From Blautia sp. (GTDB lineage: Bacteria > Bacillota > Clostridia > Lachnospirales > Lachnospiraceae), in assembly GCA_030841965.1 (NCBI GenBank), contig JAUUSJ010000003.1, positions 1 through 64,000 of the forward strand: DNA of 64,000 bases, in the 5' to 3' direction. How positions within the stretch are numbered: position 1 is the first letter of the stretch; the number at the start of each line of letters is the position of its first letter. Positions 44,353 to 53,042 of the stretch are shown piece after piece. The notes under the pieces are model-generated. The model ran no database searches. It was not told where the DNA came from and was given only the letters and a program-made list of their open reading frames with translations. The translations under genes were made by a program, and so were the position numbers.

Positions 44353-46083
44353 ATGCAGAAAAAGAAGTTGCCAGTTGGAATAGAGGACTTTGAGGAGATT
44401 CGAAGAGAAGGTTTCTATTATATAGATAAGACAGGTCTTATTTGCGATTTGTTGAACAATTGGGGGAAGGTCAACCTGTTTACCCGTCCACGGCGTTTTG
44501 GAAAGACGTTAAATATGAGTATGCTGAAATGTTTTTTCGAGATTGGAACGGATAAGAAGTTGTTTGATGGCCTGGTAATAACACAGGATACAACGCTGTG
44601 CGAACAATACATGGGAAGGTATCCTGTTATATTTATTTCGCTAAAAGGTGTAGATGGTTTGAGTTTTGAAGAAGCGTATGGAGCTTTGCGTCAGATTTTA
44701 CGCTCTGAAATGTATCGTTTGAAATTTTTAGTTGACAGTGACAAAATTTTTGACAAAGAAAAAAATGCACTCAAACGGTTTCTGAATGAAGAAGAAACAA
44801 AAGAAGATGTGAGGGGAAGTCTTAAGATGTTGTCTTCATTGCTTTATCAGCACTACAGACAAAAAGTAATCCTGCTGATCGATGAGTATGATGTTCCACT
44901 GGATAAGGCATTCCAGCATGGCTATTATGAAGAAATGGTATCGTTGATCCGTGGATTGTTTGGGCAGGTGTTGAAGACAAATGAATTTTTACAATTCGCA
45001 GTTTTGACTGGCTGTCTAAGAGTATCGAAAGAGAGCATTTTCACAGGGATGAATAATTTTAAAGTACTTTCTATTACAGACACTAGATTTGATGAGCATT
45101 TTGGTTTTAATGAAGAAGAAGTGACTCAGCTTCTGGCAGATTACCAATTAGAGAACCATTTGGCAGAAATGAAAGAGTGGTATGACGGATATCGTTTTGG
45201 AGATGTGAATATTTATTGTCCGTGGGATGTGGTCAGCTATGTGGATCATCTTGTGGCAGACCCTTATGCGGAGCCAGAAGCCTTCTGGATTAACACTAGC
45301 GGAAATGATTTGGTGAAGCGTTTTATTGATAAGGCGGATAAAACTACGCAGAGTGAGATAGAGCGTCTGATTGCGGGAGAAGCAATCGAAAAGGCAATTC
45401 GTTTGGACCTGACTTATAACGAATTAGACGCTAGCATTGCAAATTTGTGGAGTGTTCTCTTTACTACAGGCTATTTGACACAGACAGGCAGAGCGGTAAG
45501 GGGGGGCTATAAACTGGTGATTCCCAACCGGGAAGTGAGGGAAGTTTTTGTTTTGCAGATACAGGAGTGGTTCAAAGAGACTACTCTTGCAGATTCTACG
45601 AGAATCAATCGATTCTGCTCAGCTTTTCCTGCTGGAGACGTATCGACCATTCAGAATATGTTGTATGATTATTTATGGGATTCTATCAGTGTGAGGGATA
45701 CAGCAGTGCGAACGAGTATGAAGGAGAACTTGCTCGAAGAGAAAGCGAGCGCTAAGAGTTCTAAAATACAGAACTCAGGCGCCTGCTTTTATCATGGGCT
45801 GGTATTAGGCTTGTTGCGAAGCCAGGGAAACTGGCTGATTCAGTCCAATGCGGAGACTGGGGAAGGATATAGCGATATATCTGTAAGTACACCTACACGC
45901 ATAGGAATTGTGATTGAATTGAAATATGCAAACGATGGTAATCTGGAAGCAGCCTGTATGGAGGCGTTAAGGCAGATTGAGGAAAAGAAATATGCCGTGG
46001 GATTGCAGCGCCAGGGAATGAAGAAAATCATTCGATATGGTATAGCATTCTGGGAAAAAGAATGTATGGTAGTTATGTCGTAA
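44353..46083 (+). CDS. AAA-ATPase-like / PDDEXK_9 protein, group II
   Basis: 576 residues. KLPVGIEDFEEIRREGFYYIDKT is the typical start; TRPRRFGKTLNMSM holds the P-loop, VILLIDEYDVPLDKA the Walker B acids, and EWYDGYRFG and YCPWDVVSYV family motifs. The C-terminal nuclease-like domain has GYSDISVST and GIVIELKYA (D, E-x-K). ATG 44353 follows AAGGAAGG by eight bases. Compared with its paralogue at 50158 it has 19 extra residues near position 460, encoded by a palindromic 57-base insertion, and it shares with that gene a 595-base identical tract. Confidence 0.87.
   Translation: MQKKKLPVGIEDFEEIRREGFYYIDKTGLICDLLNNWGKVNLFTRPRRFGKTLNMSMLKCFFEIGTDKKLFDGLVITQDTTLCEQYMGRYPVIFISLKGVDGLSFEEAYGALRQILRSEMYRLKFLVDSDKIFDKEKNALKRFLNEEETKEDVRGSLKMLSSLLYQHYRQKVILLIDEYDVPLDKAFQHGYYEEMVSLIRGLFGQVLKTNEFLQFAVLTGCLRVSKESIFTGMNNFKVLSITDTRFDEHFGFNEEEVTQLLADYQLENHLAEMKEWYDGYRFGDVNIYCPWDVVSYVDHLVADPYAEPEAFWINTSGNDLVKRFIDKADKTTQSEIERLIAGEAIEKAIRLDLTYNELDASIANLWSVLFTTGYLTQTGRAVRGGYKLVIPNREVREVFVLQIQEWFKETTLADSTRINRFCSAFPAGDVSTIQNMLYDYLWDSISVRDTAVRTSMKENLLEEKASAKSSKIQNSGACFYHGLVLGLLRSQGNWLIQSNAETGEGYSDISVSTPTRIGIVIELKYANDGNLEAACMEALRQIEEKKYAVGLQRQGMKKIIRYGIAFWEKECMVVMS
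45731..45787 (+). repeat. 57-base palindromic in-frame insertion
   Basis: Absent from the paralogue at 50158, where KEN is followed directly by FYHG. It contains two stems: GCTCG..CGAGC and GCGCTAAGAGTTCT..AGAACTCAGGCGC. It encodes LLEEKASAKSSKIQNSGAC and keeps the frame open. Its structure resembles mobile palindromic elements that insert inside protein genes. Confidence 0.6.
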
Positions 46084-46095
46084 AGAATGTTGTAT

Positions 46096-46168
46096 AAGAG
46101 TTTCAAAAAGGGGGTTATGATGATGCCACATCATTGGTATTTTTCATAGCCTCTTTTTTGAAGCTCTT
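46096..46168. repeat. 73-base palindrome made of IS66-like ends
   Basis: Left arm AAGAGTTTCAAAAAGGGGG-TTATGATGATGCCA pairs with TGGTATTTTTCATAGCC-TCTTTTTTGAAGCTCTT on the right around a short loop. Both arms match the end of IS66-like element B, so this looks like a minimal non-autonomous element (MITE-like). It may also terminate transcription of the upstream AAA-ATPase gene. Confidence 0.6.
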
Positions 46169-46186
46169 ACTAGAGAATTGATAGAC

Positions 46187-46250
46187 CTCCTTCTTGCAAC
46201 GAAGAAAGTTTTATGGTACCATGAGCATAATATAGTCATTATACATTTTT
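46187..46250 (+). repeat. kinase-module leader repeat, copy 2
   Basis: CTCCTTCTTGCAACGAAGAA and GTTTTATGGTACCATGAGCA, as at 43686. It is followed at once by a kinase C-terminal fragment, meaning that the main part of a second kinase copy has been deleted. Confidence 0.65.
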
Positions 46251-46257
46251 AACTTAA

Positions 46258-46344
46258 CAGAGTGATTCTGAAAGCACTCGCATTGAGACCAGAGGAACGC
46301 TTTCAAACAGCAGAAGAATTTAGAAATTGTCTGTTAGGCAGATG
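46258..46344 (+). pseudogene. kinase-like gene, C-terminal fragment
   Basis: The frame gives RVILKALALRPEERFQTAEE and FRNCLLGR with a TGA, the last 28 residues of the kinase at 51992. No start or catalytic part remains. Confidence 0.8.
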
Positions 46345-46377
46345 ACTTCTAGAAGCATTGTTTAAAGGAGGGGCAAA

Positions 46378-46829
46378 ATGATTGATATATATACAGAGAA
46401 AAAGAGGCAAAAAATTGGATTCTTCAGAATGATTTGTATTTCAATTTGAATACAGGTAATGAAGAAATGTTCGAAAATGAAATAAATCTTATTTGGCAGG
46501 TGGATGAGGCAAAATTGACACCAGATAAGCATATTGAAACAAAATATGGATTAGGTACAATCCGTAATTTGTCATCTGGATGTAAGACATTACTCAATAT
46601 TGTAAAACATCCTGATAAAGTGGTGAGTGTAGAAGAATGTGGTCCGAATGTGCTTAAAATTATATTTGCAATGGACAATATAAAGATTTATATGTCAAGA
46701 CCATCCTTTGTGGATATTCCAGATAATGTGAAAATCAGATTTAATGATTCAGAGGTAGTAACTGGAAGTGCAGGATATAATACTTGGTGGAGTAAGGAGT
46801 ATGAAAGGAGAGAAGCAGATGATTTATAA
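46378..46829 (+). pseudogene. DUF4869-like protein, frameshifted
   Basis: ATG 46378 follows AAAGGAGGGG with good spacing and opens MIDIYTEKK. One A appears to be missing from the run at 46399-46403; in the other frame the protein continues EAKNWILQNDLYFNLNTGNE to 46829. Joined, it is about 150 residues. LSSGCKTLLNIVKHPDKVV and ECGPNVLKII resemble the LSGGVKTL...PDKVFNA..CGDNC region I recall for DUF4869 proteins. First of a three-gene set with the P-loop gene and the gene at 47222. Confidence 0.55.
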
Positions 46830-47220
46830 GAATATTGTGTTTAAGGCAGATCCCTTTTTATACGATTTGGTGTTTGATGATAGAATAACTCTTGTTGGTG
46901 GAGATAGTGGTACGGGCAAAACAGTTCTTTATGAAATGTTAGAAGACTTAAGATTCACTGATGAATATAACGCGATTAAATTGTTTAATTACAAATCAGA
47001 TAATCTTTTAGAAACGATGAAACAGTGTAAGAATAGTTTTATTGTAGTTGATAATACGGATATTTTAATTAATGATGATATCAGAAGATTTATCAATTTC
47101 GAATTTTCCAATCAGTATATGCTTTTTTCGAGAAATTGTGATGGACTCAACGTATCTGATAAGAGTTTTAAAGTGTTAACTCTTGACAATAATAGGATAA
47201 CACTGGAAAAGGAGTTGTGA
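46819..47220 (+). CDS. small P-loop ATPase
   Basis: 133 residues. RITLVGGDSGTGKTVLYEML is a clear Walker A; FIVVDNTDIL near residue 75 is a Walker B-like strand with Asp. The rest is compact, with no helicase or transporter features. ATG 46819 has AAAGGAG eight bases upstream and overlaps the end of the DUF4869-like gene by 11 bases; the next gene begins one base after its stop. It is the only intact member of the module. Function unknown. Confidence 0.7.
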   Translation: MIYKNIVFKADPFLYDLVFDDRITLVGGDSGTGKTVLYEMLEDLRFTDEYNAIKLFNYKSDNLLETMKQCKNSFIVVDNTDILINDDIRRFINFEFSNQYMLFSRNCDGLNVSDKSFKVLTLDNNRITLEKEL

Positions 47221-47221
47221 T

Positions 47222-47685
47222 ATGAAATATTTATGGACAGAAGATACGGGCGCAGGACTTCACTTCTGGAAATTATAATTTGTTTTGAACATTTAATTCT
47301 TGCCTTTGATAAGCTGGTACTATGGACGGGAACTGGCAAGGCAGATAAAATCAAAATTCGTGAAGATGTTTTATCAGCTATTGAAGACCATAGAATCAAT
47401 TTGGCAAAGATTGATGATAAGAAGACATTACAGTATTTAGCCGGTTTTAAGAGGTATTCTACAGAGCGAGTGATGAAATCATTGGTAGGTGAACTTACGG
47501 AAAATGAAAAGTGGTCTGTTAAAGGTTCTCTTATGGGAGAATGTTGGTATAAAGATTGTTGCGTATCTGAGCATCCAGATAATTCTAGGTGTGGTAAGCC
47601 AGAGGTGGAGAGTGGAAGTGAGAAAATGAATATGTTGATACATTCAGATGTTATATGTAAAATCATATCAACTATTATAGGATAA
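47222..47685 (+). pseudogene. third gene of the module, internally deleted
   Basis: ATG 47222 encodes MKYLWTEDTGAGLHFWKL and stops. From about 47265 another frame continues with EIIICFEHLILAFDKLVLWTG, then a helical part and a C-terminal cysteine cluster (GECWYKDCCVSE, RCGKPE), ending IHSDVICKIISTIIG at 47685. Coding quality on both sides of the break suggests one gene with its middle deleted. I recall TEDTGAG-type starts in uncharacterized Firmicute proteins next to similar ATPases, but cannot name a family. Confidence 0.5.
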
Positions 47686-47767
47686 AAAAAGAGAAAGAAT
47701 TTCGCTTTGTGATATGATGAAAAACAGATAAATAGATGATTTTGCATTATGGTAAAGGACAAGAAAA

Positions 47768-48097
47768 ATGAAGATAGAAACAAGAAGAAAATGTATAAAA
47801 AGTTTTTGGAGGATATCGATTGTTGCCTATATAATCGCATTTTTGATTAAAATAATTGGAGGATATCTGAAAATAGAGCAGGATATTGTAATGAATGGTC
47901 TTTTTCTCTTTATTGCTATCGGCGCATTAAGTTCAGGGGCGGTTGGAATATTCATGAGTGGCTTTAGCTTAAGACAATTGATTCATGATTTATCTCCGAA
48001 AGAGATTGCAAGAAGAAGGCGAAGAAGAAAAGAACTGCGAGAAAAAAGAAAAAGTCAAATGTATACCATAAAAAAGAAAAGAAAGAGAAGAAAGTAG
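47768..48097 (+). CDS. small two-helix membrane protein with polybasic tail, copy 2
   Basis: 109 residues, differing from the protein at 43971 by a single K-to-R change near the end. The nucleotide match extends from about 60 bases upstream to the stop and ends just after it. Like copy 1 it stands directly before an AAA-ATPase/PDDEXK gene, here of group I rather than group II, so the pairing is with the family in general. Confidence 0.7.
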   Translation: MKIETRRKCIKSFWRISIVAYIIAFLIKIIGGYLKIEQDIVMNGLFLFIAIGALSSGAVGIFMSGFSLRQLIHDLSPKEIARRRRRRKELREKRKSQMYTIKKKRKRRK

Positions 48098-48149
48098 CGT
48101 GTAATAACAAGTATACTTAGGGTATTTTTGGGAAAGGAGTATGGATAGA

Positions 48150-49823
48150 ATGGGCATTTATTTGAACAGCCGAAGCGCATATAGTTTATTCCGCAGAGAT
48201 TATGCGTCCACTTATTTTGTGGATAAGACGGATATACTTGCTGAACTTGTGCCATTGGTAGAATTGGAAGGAAATGAGATTGAAGAATCTGGTCCTAGTC
48301 AGGGAAAGGGTCAAAAATATGTGGCAATTACCAGACCGCGCCGGTTTGGTAAGACGGTTATGGCAAATATGATTGCTTCCTATTTTGGAAAAGGTGTGGA
48401 TAGTAGCAAGCTTTTCCAAAATTTGAAAGTTTCAAAGTATAACTGGTACGAGGGACATTTGAATAAGCACAATGTTATCCATATTATGTTTAATAAAATG
48501 CCGAAAGAATGCAAGTCCTATGACCAGTATATTGAGCGGTTTGAAAAAGGGATATTGACAGATTTGCGTAAAGCATATCCAGATGCGGAAATAGAAAAAG
48601 ACGATGCTGTTTGGGATGCTCTGATGAAGGTTCATGAATACTGTGATGGTGAGAAGTTTATTTTTGTACTGGATGAATGGGATTTCATTTTCCACAAGAG
48701 CTTTGTAACAGATGCAGATAAGGAAGCATACATAGACTTTCTCAGCAATTTGTTGAAGGATAATGCCTATGTGGAAATGGCATACATGACGGGGATCCTG
48801 CCAATTGCCAAGTATTCTAGTGGTTCGGAATTGAATATGTTTTTTGAGTATTCTATGGCTACTAAGGTAAAATACAGTGAATATTTCGGGTTTACCGATG
48901 AGGAAGTGGATGAGCTGTATCAGAGGTATCTGGAGATAGAGAAAGACTCAGATATAACCCGTGAGGGGTTGGAACTGTGGTATGATGGATATCAGACAGC
49001 AGGTGGACAGAAACTGTATAACCCAAGGTCTGTAGTCGGTGCGTTGAGTGATAACCAGTTGGGTAGCTATTGGACGAGTTCAGGTCCTTATGATGAGATT
49101 TTCTATTATATAGGGGCAAATACGGATGCAGTTAAAGATGATATTGCTGCCATGGTAGCGGATAATCCGATTCCGGCCAGAGTACAGGAATATGCCGCCA
49201 CATCAATGGAGCTGAAAACAAAGGATGAGATATTTTCTGCGATGGTAGTGTACGGTTTTCTGAATTTTAAAGATGGATATGTTTCCATTCCGAATAAAGA
49301 ATTGATGGATAAATTTGCAGAAGTGGTACAGCGGGAGCCTTCTCTTGGAAATGTGTATAAGCTGACGAAGGAATCTGGAAGGATGCTGGTTGCGACAAAA
49401 GTCGGCGATACAAAGACGATGACGGAGCTGATGGAATATGCTCACAATACACATAGCCCACTGCAAACATACAGCAATGAGGCGGAGCTGGCGTCAATTA
49501 TCCGGTGGGTATATCTGAAAGCACTGGATTTCTATCGTATCGAACGTGAAGATAAAGCGGGTGTTGGCTATGTTGATTTTATCTTTTATCCGTTTGTAAA
49601 AAATGACGACTGTATTATTATTGAATTGAAGGTGAATCACACGGCGGACGAAGCAATACAGCAGATTAAGAATCGTCAGTATGCGCTTCGTTTTGAAGGA
49701 AAATTTGGTGAGAATTCAGAGTATACGGGACGTATTCTTGCAGTTGGTATCGCCTATAGCAAGGAAGATGAGAATAAGCGGCATGAGTGCAAAGTAGAGG
49801 TATTGCGGGAGAAATTAAAGTAA
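48150..49823 (+). CDS. AAA-ATPase-like / PDDEXK_9 protein, group I
   Basis: 557 residues, the same length as the group I protein at 21701 and very similar throughout, most strongly in the last 250 residues. P-loop TRPRRFGKTVMAN, acidic FVLDEWDFIFH, central ELWYDGYQTAGGQK, and nuclease-like GYVDFIFYP and CIIIELKVN. ATG 48150 was chosen over ATG 48141 because GAAAGGAG is then properly spaced, as in the paralogue. Nucleotide differences are mostly silent and spread, so this is an older duplication than the group II pair. Confidence 0.87.
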   Translation: MGIYLNSRSAYSLFRRDYASTYFVDKTDILAELVPLVELEGNEIEESGPSQGKGQKYVAITRPRRFGKTVMANMIASYFGKGVDSSKLFQNLKVSKYNWYEGHLNKHNVIHIMFNKMPKECKSYDQYIERFEKGILTDLRKAYPDAEIEKDDAVWDALMKVHEYCDGEKFIFVLDEWDFIFHKSFVTDADKEAYIDFLSNLLKDNAYVEMAYMTGILPIAKYSSGSELNMFFEYSMATKVKYSEYFGFTDEEVDELYQRYLEIEKDSDITREGLELWYDGYQTAGGQKLYNPRSVVGALSDNQLGSYWTSSGPYDEIFYYIGANTDAVKDDIAAMVADNPIPARVQEYAATSMELKTKDEIFSAMVVYGFLNFKDGYVSIPNKELMDKFAEVVQREPSLGNVYKLTKESGRMLVATKVGDTKTMTELMEYAHNTHSPLQTYSNEAELASIIRWVYLKALDFYRIEREDKAGVGYVDFIFYPFVKNDDCIIIELKVNHTADEAIQQIKNRQYALRFEGKFGENSEYTGRILAVGIAYSKEDENKRHECKVEVLREKLK

Positions 49824-49879
49824 GGCAGGTGAACACAGTTGGAATTATACATTGATATTGGATGTATATCTACATTGTT

Positions 49880-50067
49880 TAGAGGAACTACCTGAAAGAT
49901 ATAGATTAACGTAAAGAAATAAAAAATGCCTCAAGAAATAAGTTAACTTGTTGTGCTAGATAAAAAATAAAGAAACTTCAACAAAATATGCTATTCTAAA
50001 GATAATGGTATGAACTTAACCACAGAGGGTAGTTTTCATAGACGCCTTTTTTTTGAAACGTTTACAG
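49880..50067 (+). mobile_element. remnant of the 3' end of IS66-like element B
   Basis: 49884-49930 matches the last TnpC codons of the minus-strand IS66 remnant at 16519 (PERYRLT then RNKKC), and 50028-50067 matches its terminal stem-loop and end (GTAGTTTTCATAG, CGCCTTTTTTTTGAAACG). About 90 bases between are unrelated. The rest of this 334-base gap (49824-50157) holds no other recognisable gene. Confidence 0.65.
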
Positions 50068-50157
50068 TTTTTCTTGCTATTCACTAGTCCTAGAAGTACA
50101 ATAAAATAGGAATAATGTAAGAAGAAGTGTGTCAGCTAGGAAAGGAGAGGGAGCCAT

Positions 50158-51831
50158 ATGCTAAGAAAGAAACTGCCAGTTGGAATTGACGATTTTGAGA
50201 AACTTCGAAGAGAAGATTTCTACTATATAGATAAAACAGGCTTAAACCGTGATTTGTTAAATAATTGGGGTGAGGTTAATCTGTTTACCCGTCCGCGCCG
50301 ATTTGGCAAAACTCTGAACATGAGTATGCTGAAATGTTTTTTCGAGATTGGAACGGATAAGAAGTTGTTTGATGGCCTGGTAATAACACAGGATACAACG
50401 CTGTGCGAACAATACATGGGAAGGTATCCTGTTATATTTATTTCGCTAAAAGGTGTAGATGGTTTGAGTTTTGAAGAAGCGTATGGAGCTTTGCGTCAGA
50501 TTTTACGCTCTGAAATGTATCGTTTGAAATTTTTAGTTGACAGTGACAAAATTTTTGACAAAGAAAAAAATGCACTCAAACGGTTTCTGAATGAAGAAGA
50601 AACAAAAGAAGATGTGAGGGGAAGTCTTAAGATGTTGTCTTCATTGCTTTATCAGCACTACAGACAAAAAGTAATCCTGCTGATCGATGAGTATGATGTT
50701 CCACTGGATAAGGCATTCCAGCATGGCTATTATGAAGAAATGGTATCGTTGATCCGTGGATTGTTTGGGCAGGTGTTGAAGACAAATGAATTTTTACAAT
50801 TCGCAGTTTTGACTGGCTGTCTAAGAGTATCGAAAGAGAGCATTTTCACAGGGATGAATAATTTTAAAGTACTTTCTATTACAGACACTAGATTTGATGA
50901 GCATTTTGGTTTTACTGAAAAAGAAGTGACTCAGCTTCTGATAGATTACCAATTAGAGAATCATTTCGCAGAAATAAAAGAGTGGTATGATGGATACCGC
51001 TTTGGGAATGAGAATATTTACTGTCCGTGGGATGTGATTAGCTATGTGGATCACCTTTTGGCTGATCCTCAGGCAGAACCAGAAGCCTTTTGGATCAACA
51101 CTAGTGGAAATGATTTGGTGAAGCGTTTCATTGACAAGGCGGATAAAACAACACAGAATGAAATTGAGCGTCTGATTGCGGGAGAGGTAATTGAAAAAGC
51201 GGTTCGTTTGGACCTGACGTATAATGAGCTGGACACTAGCATTGCCAATCTTTGGAGCGTACTCTTTACCACTGGTTATTTGACTCAGATGGGCAGGGCG
51301 GTAAACGGTATCTATAAGTTGGTGATTCCAAACCGAGAAGTGCGTGAAGTCTTTGTATTGCAAATACAGGAGTGGTTTACGGAGACAACTTTAGCGGATT
51401 CCACAAGGATTAATCGTTTCTGCGCTGCTTTTTTGTCAGAAGATGTATCGACTATCCAAGACATGCTGTATGACTATCTGTGGGATTCCATCAGTGTAAG
51501 GGATACAGCAGTTCAAATGAATAGGAAGGAGAACTTCTACCATGGTATGGTACTGGGATTGTTGCAAAGTCAGGGAAATTGGTTAATCCAGTCCAATGCA
51601 GAGACTGGGGAAGGTTACAGTGATATATCTGTAAGCACACCTAAACGTATAGGAATTGTGATTGAACTGAAATACGCCAATGATGGAAACTTGGAAGCAG
51701 CTTGTACAGAAGCGTTAAAACAGATCGAGGAAAAGAAGTACACTGTCAGTTTGCAACGTCAGGGAATGAAGAAAGTCATTAAGTATGGTATAGCATTTTG
51801 GAAAAAAGAATGTAAGGTGGTTATGGCTTAA
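50158..51831 (+). CDS. AAA-ATPase-like / PDDEXK_9 protein, group II
   Basis: 557 residues. KLPVGIDDFEKLRREDFYYIDKT, P-loop TRPRRFGKTLNMSM, Walker B ILLIDEYDVP, EWYDGYRFGNENIYCPWDV, and the nuclease-like GYSDISVST and GIVIELKYA. AGGAGAGGGAGCC lies just before ATG 50158. Bases 50320-50914 are identical to 44515-45109 in the paralogue while both sides differ at many silent sites, the mark of gene conversion. It lacks the 19-residue insertion of the paralogue. Confidence 0.87.
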   Translation: MLRKKLPVGIDDFEKLRREDFYYIDKTGLNRDLLNNWGEVNLFTRPRRFGKTLNMSMLKCFFEIGTDKKLFDGLVITQDTTLCEQYMGRYPVIFISLKGVDGLSFEEAYGALRQILRSEMYRLKFLVDSDKIFDKEKNALKRFLNEEETKEDVRGSLKMLSSLLYQHYRQKVILLIDEYDVPLDKAFQHGYYEEMVSLIRGLFGQVLKTNEFLQFAVLTGCLRVSKESIFTGMNNFKVLSITDTRFDEHFGFTEKEVTQLLIDYQLENHFAEIKEWYDGYRFGNENIYCPWDVISYVDHLLADPQAEPEAFWINTSGNDLVKRFIDKADKTTQNEIERLIAGEVIEKAVRLDLTYNELDTSIANLWSVLFTTGYLTQMGRAVNGIYKLVIPNREVREVFVLQIQEWFTETTLADSTRINRFCAAFLSEDVSTIQDMLYDYLWDSISVRDTAVQMNRKENFYHGMVLGLLQSQGNWLIQSNAETGEGYSDISVSTPKRIGIVIELKYANDGNLEAACTEALKQIEEKKYTVSLQRQGMKKVIKYGIAFWKKECKVVMA

Positions 51832-51854
51832 CGGAGGTGATGTGGTATAAAAAA

Positions 51855-51925
51855 GGTAAGCGCTTCAAAGGAGGATGTCTGGAATAACGTTGCAAGTTTT
51901 ATGGTACCATAAGTATAATGAATAT
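51855..51925 (+). repeat. IS66-like end fused to the kinase-module leader repeat
   Basis: GTAAGCGCTTCAAAGGAGGA and TGTCTGGAATAACG (end of element B) run straight into GTTGCAAGTTTTATGGTACC and ATAAGTATAATG (leader repeat with the palindrome ATGGTACCAT). The kinase start is at 51992. Confidence 0.6.
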
Positions 51926-51991
51926 ATTAACTGTTTTGAAGAATAGACGTGTGATTTGAGGTTGAGGAGATTATCAAGGGGGATTGAGATT

Positions 51992-52894
51992 ATGGAGCAA
52001 AATAAAAGCAGCAAAGTTACACCATTGGCTTTAGGGAGTATACTACATCAAAGATATGAAATAAAGAAGATGATTGTGAGAGGGGGAGATAGTATTATCT
52101 ATTTGGCTCAAGATTATGTGCTGGAAAAAGATGTTATGATAAAAGAACTTTTTCCAGAAACTTATTGTTATCGTGAACCAAATGAATCAATGATTCGTTG
52201 TTACTCTACTGATTCTGAGCTTCAGTATCAACATTTTAAAAACCATTTTTACGACCAAATCAAAACATTATCTTTACTTCAAGAAAGCCCGAATTTCACC
52301 AGAATATATGCTAAATTTAGCGAAAATAATACCTGTTATTACGCTATGGAATTATTGGAAGGAATGACTTTAGAGGATCGGATAAGAGGACAAAAAAGGC
52401 GGTTATCAGAAGAGTTTATAATAAATGTTACTTTGGAAGTATTAAATGCACTAGAGGTTATGCATGGAAAAGGTATTATTCATTGTGATATATGTAGTTC
52501 TAATATTTTTCTCACAAATACTGGAGGTATTAAGGTGATTGGTTTTGGTGCGGAAATTTTTGTATCGAATAATCAGGCGAGCAAAGGTAGCTCTGTTGTG
52601 GTTTTGCATTCAGCATATGCTCCATTAGAGCAATATCAATTTAGTCGGAAATCTAGTATGGGACCATGGTCAGATTTTTATGCATTAGGAGCTGCTATGT
52701 ATGAAGCAGTTACTAGAAGAAGGGTAATTGAGTCTATAGATCGTATTATCAAAGATAAATTAATTTCTCCACGGAAACTTAATAGACGATTGTCTCAAAA
52801 ACTTGATAGAGTGATTATGAAAGCACTCGCATTGAGACCAGAGGAACGCTTTCAAACAGCAGAAGAATTTAGAAATTGTCTGTTAGGCAGATGA
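51992..52894 (+). CDS. serine/threonine kinase-like protein lacking the DFG Asp
   Basis: 300 residues covering a Hanks-type kinase domain. LHQRYEIKKMIVRGGDSIIYLAQD is the glycine loop region, Lys51 in VMIKE the ATP-anchoring lysine, and HCDICSSNIFL (H164-C-D166) the catalytic loop with Asp and Asn kept. The metal-binding DFG motif reads GFG (184-186), so normal catalysis is doubtful. SAYAPLEQYQ and GPWSDFYALGAAMYEAVT are the usual APE-like and helix F motifs. There is no membrane helix or sensor domain. ATG 51992 follows AAGGGGGA by eight bases. The PP2C-like gene lies 148 bases downstream. Confidence 0.82.
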   Translation: MEQNKSSKVTPLALGSILHQRYEIKKMIVRGGDSIIYLAQDYVLEKDVMIKELFPETYCYREPNESMIRCYSTDSELQYQHFKNHFYDQIKTLSLLQESPNFTRIYAKFSENNTCYYAMELLEGMTLEDRIRGQKRRLSEEFIINVTLEVLNALEVMHGKGIIHCDICSSNIFLTNTGGIKVIGFGAEIFVSNNQASKGSSVVVLHSAYAPLEQYQFSRKSSMGPWSDFYALGAAMYEAVTRRRVIESIDRIIKDKLISPRKLNRRLSQKLDRVIMKALALRPEERFQTAEEFRNCLLGR

Positions 52895-53042
52895 TTTCTA
52901 AAATGATAGAAGTTTGAAATAAAAATATATACGATAATTTTTTAAGAGTGTGATACGATGAAAAACAGATAAATGGATGATTGACTACGCTATCCTATTT
53001 AAAGTATAGTGGAATGATGAGCCAGAGAAAAGAGATGATTTT

